From contig JAFOXU010000060.1 in assembly GCA_017425725.1 (NCBI GenBank), forward strand, positions 1 through 7,293: a DNA stretch of 7,293 nucleotides, given 5' to 3'. Both the position numbers and the translations under genes were made by a program. Position 1 is the first letter of the stretch; every line of letters starts with the position of its first letter. The notes beneath the pieces are model-generated. The model was not told the DNA's origin, made no database searches, and was given only the letters and a program-made list of their open reading frames with translations. Below, one piece after another: positions 1 through 5,750 of the stretch. The stretch is from Alphaproteobacteria bacterium. GTDB taxonomy: Bacteria; Pseudomonadota; Alphaproteobacteria; Rs-D84.

Positions 1-970
1 ATTTGTTTATAACGACAATTTCGTTGTTGTTTAAATTGTTGCAAGCCACGGATTCTGGTGTGTATACATGAATTATAATATCTGCGTTTTCAATTTCAGA
101 CATTGTGCGTTCAATACCAATGCTTTCAATTGTGTCGTCTGTTTCACGAATGCCTGCTGTATCGGACAGATTGACCATAAATCCATCAATATCAATTGTG
201 CTTGATACGACATCACGGGTGGTGCCAGCAATATCGGATACAATTGCACGATTTGAACCAATGATATAATTAAAGATAGAAGATTTTCCAACATTTGTTT
301 CGCCAGCCAATACGACATTTATTCCACCACGAATACTGCGAGCGGTTTTATATTGTGCCAGTGCATTTCCAATTTCATCGAATAATTGTTTTGCGTGTGT
401 GCGTACTGTGTCACAGATATTTGCAGGCAAATCATCTGGACTGTAATCAAGAATAGCAGCAGCATAGGCGGAAACTTCTATCATTTTGTTGCGCCATGTG
501 TTGTATATTTGGCTGTCAAATCCCATCATAGAGCGCAGTGCATGTTTGCGTTGCATATCTGTTTGTGCATCCAACAGTGCAGCTAGCCCATCAACATCTG
601 CCAAGTCCATTTTGTTGTTATAAAATGCACGTCTGGAAAATTCACCGGGTGTTGCCATGCGCATGTTCAGTGTGGATAAATAATCGAATACTTTATTTAT
701 AACCGCAGGTGCGCCATGTGTGTGTAATTCAATGACATCTTCGCCTGTAAAACTGTGTGGGGCAGGGAAGTATATCGCCAAACATTGGTCAATCAAATCG
801 CCATTGTTATCACGCAGATTTGTAAAATATGCATGGCGTGGTTTTGTGTCAGACTTGTTTATAAATTTTGCAAAAATATCATTCAGGTTTTCGCCAGAAA
901 TACGAATTACAGCAACACCTGATTTCCCATGTCCACTTGATAATGCAAAGATTGTATCGTTATTGTTCAT
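1..970 (-). CDS. mnmE: tRNA modification GTPase MnmE (5' part; truncated by window edge)
   Basis: MnmE (TrmE) works with MnmG to install the carboxymethylaminomethyl group at C5 of wobble U34 in tRNAs, using a formyl-tetrahydrofolate-type one-carbon donor; it acts in the cytoplasm. The reading frame is open from the start to the left edge, 323 residues of a usual ~450. The N-terminus reads NDTIFALSSGHGKSGVAVIR, followed by the folate-binding region with FTGEDVIELHTHG (about residues 75-90) and ATPGEFSRRAFYNNKMDL. The inserted G domain shows Walker A GETNVGKS from residue 223, G2 GTTRD at 249-253 and G3 DTAGIRE from 270. The window cuts the gene exactly at the NK of the NKxD G4 motif, so the rest of the G domain and the C-terminal catalytic cysteine motif are not visible. 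I chose ATG 970 because it aligns with the family N-terminus; ATG 985 is in frame and would overlap ruvA by 11 nt. It lies 4 nt behind ruvA and is probably co-transcribed with it. Confidence 0.95.
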   Translation of the reverse strand, partial: MNNNDTIFALSSGHGKSGVAVIRISGENLNDIFAKFINKSDTKPRHAYFTNLRDNNGDLIDQCLAIYFPAPHSFTGEDVIELHTHGAPAVINKVFDYLSTLNMRMATPGEFSRRAFYNNKMDLADVDGLAALLDAQTDMQRKHALRSMMGFDSQIYNTWRNKMIEVSAYAAAILDYSPDDLPANICDTVRTHAKQLFDEIGNALAQYKTARSIRGGINVVLAGETNVGKSSIFNYIIGSNRAIVSDIAGTTRDVVSSTIDIDGFMVNLSDTAGIRETDDTIESIGIERTMSEIENADIIIHVYTPESVACNNLNNNEIVVINK

Positions 971-974
971 ATTT

Positions 975-1568
975 TTATTTTCCATTACTTATTTCTTTTA
1001 ATGCCATTGGAACCAGTTTTGATATGTCTGCGGTCGGGTTCTGGGTTACCAGTTTTTGTGCCATTTCGATAATATCTAGTCTGCGGTAACCCAACGCTTC
1101 TAATGCCATCAACAAATCTGGCAGGGCAGATGATGACATTGTGCCTGTTGATGCATCAGGTGCAAACAGGGTTGCAGATGCGCCACCAAATTTATTTTTT
1201 AATTCAACGATAATTTTTTCTGCCATCTTTTTTCCAACACCTGGGGCGGTTGAAATTGTTTTTGCATCACCAGTTGCGATTGCGGAAATTAATGTATCAG
1301 ATTTTATTGTGCCCATTATTGCCAACGCAACCTTTGGACCAACACCAGATACACCAGTCAGCATATTAAATAAATCTTGGGATTGCAGGGTTGAAAAACC
1401 AAACAGACGAATTGAATCTTCACGAACAACGGTTTCAATCCACAGTTCAACAGTTGATTTATGGGTTAAATATTCGGGGGTAAAAACCTTGTACCCAACA
1501 CCATGAACCAATAAAATAATAAAACCATCGCCAATATAATCAACAATACCTTGCAATTTTCCAATCAT
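975..1568 (-). CDS. ruvA: Holliday junction branch migration complex subunit RuvA
   Basis: RuvA binds four-way DNA junctions as a tetramer and loads the RuvB motor; with RuvC it forms the resolvasome. The 197-aa protein has normal family length and all three domains. An OB-fold (1-64) starts MIGKLQGIV and carries the REDS loop at 49-52, whose E50-D51 match the acidic pin residues. A tandem helix-hairpin-helix region follows, with GVSGVGPK at 72-79 and APGVGKK at 108-114. After a flexible linker rich in Ala, Ser, Thr and Gly (about 128-148) comes domain III (149-197), with ALEALGYRR, which contacts RuvB in this family. The start is supported by AAGGA at 1575-1579, six bases upstream of the ATG. 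The gene is divergent from yebC across 51 bp and is followed by mnmE after 4 nt. Neither ruvB nor ruvC is adjacent; ruvC lies 2.7 kb away in another unit. No key residue looks missing. Confidence 0.97.
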   Translation of the reverse strand: MIGKLQGIVDYIGDGFIILLVHGVGYKVFTPEYLTHKSTVELWIETVVREDSIRLFGFSTLQSQDLFNMLTGVSGVGPKVALAIMGTIKSDTLISAIATGDAKTISTAPGVGKKMAEKIIVELKNKFGGASATLFAPDASTGTMSSSALPDLLMALEALGYRRLDIIEMAQKLVTQNPTADISKLVPMALKEISNGK

Positions 1569-1574
1569 TTGTTA

Positions 1575-1579
1575 TCCTT
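1575..1579 (-). promoter_or_regulatory. Ribosome binding site of ruvA
   Basis: Reading on the minus strand, AAGGA sits six bases upstream of the ATG at 1568. It is a good Shine-Dalgarno match and fixes the ruvA start. Confidence 0.7.
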
Positions 1580-1619
1580 TTACTGGTAATTCTAATCTAA
1601 TTAAATAAAAAGGTCAAAT

Positions 1620-2336
1620 ATGAGTGGACATAGTAAATGGCATAATATCCAACATAAAAAAGGTGCAGCAGACGCAGCACGCAGTGGCTTGTTTACAAAA
1701 CTGGCACGTGAAATCACAATGGCTGCAAAGTTGGGCGATAAAAATCCAGATAATAACCCAAGATTACGTTTGGCTATTTTGACAGCACGCAAAAATTCAA
1801 TGCCAAATGATAATATCAAACGTGCAATTGAAAAAGCATCTGGCGCAAATACAGAAAGTTATGAAGCAGTTCGTTACGAAGGTTATGGCCCAGGTGCAGT
1901 TCCTGTTATTGTCGAGGCATTGACTGATAATCCACGTCGTACTGTGCCAGAAATTCGCAATATCTTTGGTAAAAATGGCGGAAATATGGGCGAAGAAGGT
2001 TCTGTTGTGTTCATGTTCACACGTGCAGGTCAGATTATGTATCCTGCATCAATCGGTAAAACCGAAGATGAAATGATGGAAATCATTATGGATGCAAATG
2101 CAGATAATCTGGAAACATCCGAAGAAGGATTTATCATCACAACCAAACCAGAAGATTTTGTAAACGTACAAAAATATCTGTCAGATGTTTTGGGTGAACC
2201 AGAACAGGCAGAACTGACATGGTTGCCAAATATGCCAATGGATTTGGATGATGAAGCATACGCAAAACTGGAAAAACTGGTTGATGCGTTGGATGCAAAT
2301 GATGATGTGCAGAAGGTGTTCACAGCTGCTGCCTAG
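1620..2336 (+). CDS. yebC: YebC/TACO1 family translation/regulatory protein
   Basis: YebC/TACO1 proteins are small, near-universal bacterial factors. They were long annotated as transcriptional regulators (PmpR type) and more recently tied to translation, notably of difficult proline stretches. The 238-aa product has normal length and the family hallmark start MSGHSKWHNIQHKK. Further blocks are RLAILTARKNSMPNDNIKRA (about residues 49-68), EGYGPGAVPVIVEALTDN, RRTVPEIRNIFGKNGGNMG and a C-terminal domain with EPEQAELTWLPN and LVDALDANDDVQKVF. Nothing is truncated or missing. AAGG about six bases upstream (1610-1613) supports the start. The gene is divergent from ruvA and followed by a GC-rich inverted repeat. 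Linkage of yebC with ruv genes is widespread, but usually in the same direction, with ruvC between yebC and ruvA. Confidence 0.96.
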   Translation: MSGHSKWHNIQHKKGAADAARSGLFTKLAREITMAAKLGDKNPDNNPRLRLAILTARKNSMPNDNIKRAIEKASGANTESYEAVRYEGYGPGAVPVIVEALTDNPRRTVPEIRNIFGKNGGNMGEEGSVVFMFTRAGQIMYPASIGKTEDEMMEIIMDANADNLETSEEGFIITTKPEDFVNVQKYLSDVLGEPEQAELTWLPNMPMDLDDEAYAKLEKLVDALDANDDVQKVFTAAA

Positions 2337-2364
2337 TAAAAATAAATTATAATAATTCATCTGT

Positions 2365-2418
2365 GGACGGTCCCGATGGCACATGTAACTTTTGTACACT
2401 ACACCATCGGGACCGTTC
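2365..2418. repeat. GC-rich imperfect inverted repeat (15-bp stem, 24-nt loop)
   Basis: The left arm (2365-2379, GGACGGTCCCGATGG) pairs with the right arm (2404-2418, CCATCGGGACCGTTC). This gives 15 consecutive pairs including one G-T wobble, of which 13 (2367-2379 with 2404-2416) are perfect Watson-Crick. The loop is 2380-2403 and can form a weak inner TGTA/TACA pairing. The arms are far richer in GC than the surrounding sequence. No run of T follows on either strand, so it does not look like a standard intrinsic terminator. It may be a dispersed palindromic element, an mRNA-stabilising hairpin behind yebC, or a small structured RNA; the window alone cannot decide. Confidence 0.8.
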
Positions 2419-2455
2419 CGTATTTAAATCATTCTAATTTATTTTGACATTAATC

Positions 2456-3181
2456 ATGGATGATGTGATGAGATGGTATCTGGAAGATGTTGAACAGGCA
2501 ATTGTTCGGGCAAAAAAGAAAATTGATCCCGTGGTTGATGGTGTTGTTAATGATTTAAATTTGCCAAAAAATACAGAATGTTTTGCAGTGGGCGGATTTG
2601 TTCGTGATGCTGTTTTATGTGAACTGACGAATACAAAATTCAAACCAAAAGATATTGATTTAATATTATCGAAAAAGCCAGATTTATCAGAAAATCAAAA
2701 TGTTTTGTGGAAACAAGAAAATTCTTTTGGTGGGATAAAATTGGGATTAAAAAATTTCCCAGAAGTTGATATTTTTGATAAAGAAATAGATTGGCCAGAT
2801 ATGATGGTTGGTCAGTATTTTGATTTTAATATAAATTCTATTTATTACTATAATCGGACACGGCAAATTTTTGCAGCTGCGCCATTTTATGGTTTTACAT
2901 CAAATAAAACAATAGAATTGGTGAATTATCGGATTGAAAGCGATAAATTTAAAACGTTGTATAAAGAGCCTTCGTTGGTTTCACGTGCGTTAAAATTCCA
3001 AGTTTTGTTTCGTGAAAAATACGGCATAGATGCCAAACTGTCTTGGACAATTTTACATTTGTTGAAAAATATGGGTAAACAGACAGAACAAGAAATGTTT
3101 GAATATACACAACTAAAAGTAAAAGAAGAAAATCTTAGAAATAAAATTATAGAAAACTATTACAGAATAAAATCTTATTAG
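2456..3181 (+). CDS. Short stand-alone nucleotidyltransferase, CCA-adding/poly(A) polymerase head type
   Basis: The protein carries the head (palm) domain of class II tRNA nucleotidyltransferase/poly(A) polymerase enzymes, which add nucleotides to RNA 3' ends. With ATG 2456 as start (241 aa), the signature GGFVRD is at 46-51 and the metal-binding DxD is in KDIDLIL (D66, D68). A plausible third carboxylate is in PEVDIF (about D105), FDFNINSIYY lies at about 122-131, and the neck-like RALKFQVLF at about 177-185. All core catalytic motifs seem kept, but family members usually have ~370-450 aa; the long C-terminal body/tail that positions tRNA is missing, and the protein ends in a charged, probably helical segment. 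Start choice is uncertain: TTG 2444, ATG 2456 and ATG 2468 are all in frame and none has a strong ribosome binding site. It sits alone between the inverted repeat and the exported-protein gene. The true substrate (tRNA, another RNA, or a small molecule) is unknown. Confidence 0.82.
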   Translation: MDDVMRWYLEDVEQAIVRAKKKIDPVVDGVVNDLNLPKNTECFAVGGFVRDAVLCELTNTKFKPKDIDLILSKKPDLSENQNVLWKQENSFGGIKLGLKNFPEVDIFDKEIDWPDMMVGQYFDFNINSIYYYNRTRQIFAAAPFYGFTSNKTIELVNYRIESDKFKTLYKEPSLVSRALKFQVLFREKYGIDAKLSWTILHLLKNMGKQTEQEMFEYTQLKVKEENLRNKIIENYYRIKSY

Positions 3182-3192
3182 AATGCCTATGT

Positions 3193-3221
3193 TTGTTTTG
3201 AGTGTTGTTTTATGATATAAT
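3193..3221 (+). promoter_or_regulatory. Predicted sigma-70 promoter of the exported-protein gene
   Basis: A -35 box TTGTTT (3193-3198), a 17-bp spacer and a perfect -10 box TATAAT (3216-3221) are present. The -10 is preceded by TG one base away (extended -10, TGATATAAT). The predicted transcription start is near 3228, giving a leader of about 18 nt before ATG 3246. This also argues against the earlier in-frame ATG at 3225. Confidence 0.72.
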
Positions 3222-3236
3222 TTAATGCGGTTATGT

Positions 3237-3244
3237 GAGGGGGG
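3237..3244 (+). promoter_or_regulatory. G-rich ribosome binding site deciding the start at 3246
   Basis: GAGGGGGG lies directly before TATG. It serves ATG 3246 and not ATG 3225, which would place the ribosome binding site inside the reading frame. The six-G run is one of the two longest homopolymeric G/C tracts in the window. Confidence 0.6.
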
Positions 3245-3245
3245 T

Positions 3246-4265
3246 ATGTCAAAGTTTTTGTTGGCATTTGTTTTTGTGTTTGTGGCGATGAATTCGGTAT
3301 ACGCAGATGAGATTTCTTTTGATGATGCATTGCGTGCTGTTCGTAACAATTGCAGTGGAATGTCAGATAAATTATTAGAAATCAAAAAAATGGCTGGGAT
3401 ATCTACAGCTATCTCTGCCGTTGGAACAGTTGTTGGGACAAGTACTGTTGTGACGGGCGTGGCAAAGACTGCGCTGGATAACGCTTCTGATAATTTGGAT
3501 AAACAAACTCTGGTTTTGCAAAGATTAGAATCGAATCCGACATCAGAGGATGTTTCAGAACTTAGCAAATTACAAAATGATTTGGTTGAGATAACTCATA
3601 GTAAAGAGTTAAAAGAAAACGTGGCGAATATTGATTGGAAAGATGTGTCGCCAGAAAAAATGTCTGAATTTGTCAAAAGTAATGATTTGACTGGTTCTGT
3701 GCAAGATTTGAGCGAGCAGGCTGATGGAATATCTAAAATTTTTGGTAATGTTGAAACAGGTTTGATGGCGACTGCGGCTGCAACAAATATTGCAAGTGCT
3801 GTTATGTCTGGGGTAAATAAAATAGATGCGGATTTTGCTGCGCATATCGGTGCGTGTATGGGCAGTGTAAAGTTATTGGCATCTATGAAAATGCAGGCAA
3901 AACTGGATGGTAGTGCGTCGGATGAAGAAATCGATGTGGCTGAAAAAATTATCAATGCTTGTGATAAGTTTAATGTCGAAGATATTGAAAAGATAAATAT
4001 TCGTGCAACAGGTGCGACTGTCAGCAGTTCTGTTGGTGCTGTTTCCGGGGTGGCAGGCGCTGTAACTGCAGGGGTCGCAAATTCAGATGCTGTAAAAGTA
4101 GGGGATGGTACTGATAAAGAAAATAAATTAAATACAGTATCTAATGTTTTGTCGGGCGTTACAACAGTGGCTTCATTGACAGCGACAGTGTTTAATGCAA
4201 CACAAAAAGCTGCAGCGAAACGTGTTATTGAAACGGCTGAATTATGTGAAGAATCATTAAAATAA
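3246..4265 (+). CDS. Exported protein of unknown function with duplicated Gly/Ala/Val-rich module
   Basis: I do not recognise a named family. The 339-aa product opens with a clear Sec signal peptide, hydrophobic at 4-14 and ending NSVYA|D, so the mature protein starts near D21. Hydrophobic, glycine-zipper-like stretches lie at about 50-75 (with AVGTVVGTSTVVTGVAK), 171-190, 254-279 (with VGAVSGVAGAVTAGVAN) and 296-318. The stretches at 50-75 and 254-279 align well. Four cysteines (C36, C204, C239, C334) flank two related halves: Cys, about 15 residues, zipper stretch, second hydrophobic helix, Cys. The first half also holds an extra charged, probably coiled-coil segment (about 80-165). The protein may be periplasmic, surface-exposed or membrane-inserting. 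The start at 3246 is set by the ribosome binding site, promoter and signal peptide. It has its own promoter and runs convergently into ruvC with only 7 nt between the coding regions. Confidence 0.85.
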   Translation: MSKFLLAFVFVFVAMNSVYADEISFDDALRAVRNNCSGMSDKLLEIKKMAGISTAISAVGTVVGTSTVVTGVAKTALDNASDNLDKQTLVLQRLESNPTSEDVSELSKLQNDLVEITHSKELKENVANIDWKDVSPEKMSEFVKSNDLTGSVQDLSEQADGISKIFGNVETGLMATAAATNIASAVMSGVNKIDADFAAHIGACMGSVKLLASMKMQAKLDGSASDEEIDVAEKIINACDKFNVEDIEKINIRATGATVSSSVGAVSGVAGAVTAGVANSDAVKVGDGTDKENKLNTVSNVLSGVTTVASLTATVFNATQKAAAKRVIETAELCEESLK

Positions 4266-4272
4266 AAAATCT

Positions 4273-4752
4273 TTAAAATATTCGCATCATGTTTGTATGG
4301 GACGGGGCGATTGCGATTGCATCCGCTTCGTCTGCTGTTTTTGGGTGGGCCGTTGGCAGTAAAATTTGAACCATTTTATCAACGGCACTTTTATCTGCAT
4401 GTCCTGCACCGGTTAATGCTTTTTTTATTTTATTTGGTTCGTATTCAAAAATAGGGATGTCTTTATTTGCAACTGCAACAATTGCAGCCGATCGGGCGTG
4501 TCCCAGAATCAAAGTTGTTTTTGGGTTTTTGTTTACAAATGTGATTTCGATACTGCATTCATCGGGTTCAAATGTTTCACATAGTTTTGTTACTTCACGA
4601 AAAATAGTAACAAGCCTGTCTGCCATTTCCATTTTTGGATTTGGTAAAATTACACCACTGGCGATATATTTGCGTGATGAACCTGCAGTATCAATGACCG
4701 CCCAACCTGTATGTAATAATCCTGGGTCAATGCCCAATATGCGTTTTGTCAT
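4273..4752 (-). CDS. ruvC: Crossover junction endodeoxyribonuclease RuvC
   Basis: RuvC is the dimeric, metal-dependent nuclease that cuts Holliday junctions symmetrically after RuvAB branch migration. The 159-aa protein is slightly shorter than the common ~165-175 aa. The catalytic set is complete: D9 in LGIDPG, E69 in CSIEITFVNKNP, and D141 with D144 in TADEADAIAIA. The middle also fits the family (LGHARSAAIVA at 83-93; YEPNKIKKALTGAGHADK at 104-121). Its ATG shares ATGA (4749-4752) with the stop of the upstream 61-aa membrane-protein gene, so translation is probably coupled. It is the last gene of the unit that begins with mltA and lies away from ruvA, which is unusual. A convergent gene ends 7 nt beyond its stop and no hairpin terminator is visible there. 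Confidence 0.95.
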   Translation of the reverse strand: MTKRILGIDPGLLHTGWAVIDTAGSSRKYIASGVILPNPKMEMADRLVTIFREVTKLCETFEPDECSIEITFVNKNPKTTLILGHARSAAIVAVANKDIPIFEYEPNKIKKALTGAGHADKSAVDKMVQILLPTAHPKTADEADAIAIAPSHTNMMRIF

Positions 4753-4934
4753 TTTTTACTCTTTTCTATGTGATTCCATCCCCACATAAATATGGGCGCA
4801 AATACAAAAATGTATAAAATAAAACCTAAGATTGCCAAGGGTATGTTGGCGTTTGGACCAAAAAAGAATATCCAAAAATTCTTTACGAAAAATACACAAA
4901 CCACGAAATATAAAATTTTAATAAATGTTTTCAT
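4749..4934 (-). CDS. Small two-helix membrane protein, unknown function
   Basis: This 61-aa protein has two predicted membrane helices (about 4-25 and 31-51), very rich in Phe, Val and Ile, joined by a short GPNANIP turn. The tail GWNHIEKSKK is basic and presumably cytoplasmic. No family is recognised. That it is real is supported by context: its ATG lies in an ATGA overlap with the stop of the upstream membrane-protein gene (4931-4934), and its stop lies in an ATGA overlap with the ruvC start (4749-4752). Such double coupling is unlikely for a spurious frame. A weak GAG precedes the ATG. It may form a unit with the 158-aa membrane protein encoded just upstream; that is inference. Confidence 0.72.
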   Translation of the reverse strand: MKTFIKILYFVVCVFFVKNFWIFFFGPNANIPLAILGFILYIFVFAPIFMWGWNHIEKSKK

Positions 4935-5407
4935 GATACTCGTCTTTGTGTTTTTATTTCGGTGGCAGATAATATGTTGCGGTCAGAGAACAATAAACGA
5001 TATGTTGTGATTTTGTATTTTTGTCCTGTACGAATTTTTTTGTTTAATTCTTTGGCGTGCCGCTGGATAAAAATATCGTTGTTGATTGTAAAAGTTTTAT
5101 TGTTTTTTGTTTTAATAACGTTACTTGTACCAAATAGTTTTATTTGTTTTGCCTTGGCAGAAATGATTGTTGTTTCTGTGTGCATGGTGTAAAAACCGTA
5201 TGCGAGTTCAAGTAAAATCAGGCCAGCCAAATCACACATGTAATACCAAAATCCAGATATGTTAAAAACATCTTTACAGATTATATCTATGGCAATCCCA
5301 ATAAAACAAAATAATATGAAATCTAAAAATTTTTGGCGACTGCTTTGTAATAATAAAACAATCGCAATAAAAAATATGATGAACAAAAATATAAATGCAA
5401 ATTCCAT
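4931..5407 (-). CDS. Membrane protein with three N-terminal helices and soluble C-terminal domain, unknown function
   Basis: The 158-aa product has hydrophobic segments at about 3-20, 27-44 and 53-73, then a polar, Lys-rich region (about 80-158). That region has alternating beta-like patterns (IKTKNNKTFTINNDIFI; GQKYKITTYRLLF) and ends NILSATEIKTQRRVS. No domain is recognised; the closing pattern of a GxxY stretch followed by an NI motif only loosely recalls small membrane-anchored DUF families, and I would not name one. AAGGA at 5415-5419, seven bases before the ATG, supports the start. The gene begins 13 nt after the DUF721 gene stop and overlaps the next gene by ATGA. It is therefore a genuine member of the mltA-ruvC unit, although nothing in its sequence ties it to recombination or peptidoglycan. 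Confidence 0.75.
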   Translation of the reverse strand: MEFAFIFLFIIFFIAIVLLLQSSRQKFLDFILFCFIGIAIDIICKDVFNISGFWYYMCDLAGLILLELAYGFYTMHTETTIISAKAKQIKLFGTSNVIKTKNNKTFTINNDIFIQRHAKELNKKIRTGQKYKITTYRLLFSDRNILSATEIKTQRRVS

Positions 5408-5414
5408 ATTTTAT

Positions 5415-5419
5415 TCCTT
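5415..5419 (-). promoter_or_regulatory. Ribosome binding site of the 158-aa membrane-protein gene
   Basis: On the minus strand AAAGGAA places AAGGA seven bases before the ATG at 5407. It is the clearest ribosome binding site inside the mltA-ruvC unit, where the other internal starts rely on overlaps. Confidence 0.6.
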
Positions 5420-5420
5420 T

Positions 5421-5750
5421 TTATTTTCTAAAACTTATTTTTCCAACTGCGTTATAACCAAAGTATTTGTTTATGCGTTTAATAATTTCGTCTGATTGAT
5501 ACGATAATTGTAATGCATATGCAGGTGTAGCAGGGCGTATTACAATATTAAATGTGTTATCACGATTTTTTTTAATGGCAGCAAGTTTAGCAATGCTTGC
5601 AATATCGTCACCCATTATTTCATCCCAACGATTTGCCAAGTCTGAATCAGATGCACGTACACCAAAAATTTTTATCAATCCGCCCAATGCGCCCGCAATT
5701 GTTTGCGGACGGGAAAGGCGTGTGTTAAGTTTTTTATCTTGGTTTGACAT
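5421..5750 (-). CDS. DUF721 (DciA-like) family protein
   Basis: The protein matches the DUF721 fold, the family of DciA, the helicase operator that loads replicative helicase DnaB in bacteria lacking DnaC. It is 109 aa: a short polar N-terminus (1-13), a helix (about 17-30), the typical block ANRWDEIMGDDIASIAKLAA (39-58) with conserved Trp42, a beta strand TFNIVIRPATPAYALQL (66-82), the helix SDEIIKRINKYFG (86-98) and the closing strand AVGKISFRK. Family proteins often have a longer variable extension, which is absent here. The ATG (5748-5750) lies within the 3' end of mltA, overlapping by 17 nt in another frame, so coupling is likely. A DciA role is inferred from family membership and is not certain, since the DUF721 domain is small and divergent. 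Confidence 0.82.
   Translation of the reverse strand: MSNQDKKLNTRLSRPQTIAGALGGLIKIFGVRASDSDLANRWDEIMGDDIASIAKLAAIKKNRDNTFNIVIRPATPAYALQLSYQSDEIIKRINKYFGYNAVGKISFRK

Noticed and set aside
720..1001. Plus-strand open frames across the mnmE and ruvA region, and similar antisense frames in yebC, mltA and ruvC.
   Set aside because: They lie opposite clearly conserved genes, have no ribosome binding sites or recognisable motifs, and follow from the skewed codon use of the real strand.
2365..2418. Reading the GC-rich hairpin as an intrinsic terminator, tRNA or IS end.
   Set aside because: There is no T tract on either strand, no cloverleaf, and no transposase or second inverted end nearby.
2444..2449. 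Perfect TTGACA, either as a -35 box or with TTG as the start codon of the nucleotidyltransferase gene.
   Set aside because: No -10-like box lies 16-18 bp downstream, and ATG codons follow at 2456 and 2468 in frame. A TTG start has no ribosome binding site to support it.
3205..3217. 13-nt match TTGTTTTATGATA shared with 6881-6893 (minus strand), both in promoter regions.
   Set aside because: In a 7-kb AT-rich window about one such 13-mer pair is expected by chance, and the element sits at different places relative to the two -10 boxes. Not reported as a regulatory motif.
3225..3245. In-frame ATG at 3225 as start of the exported protein.
   Set aside because: It lies upstream of the predicted transcription start, has no ribosome binding site, and would put charged and Cys residues (RLCEGG) before a normal signal peptide. 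ATG 3246 has a G-rich ribosome binding site and gives a standard signal sequence.
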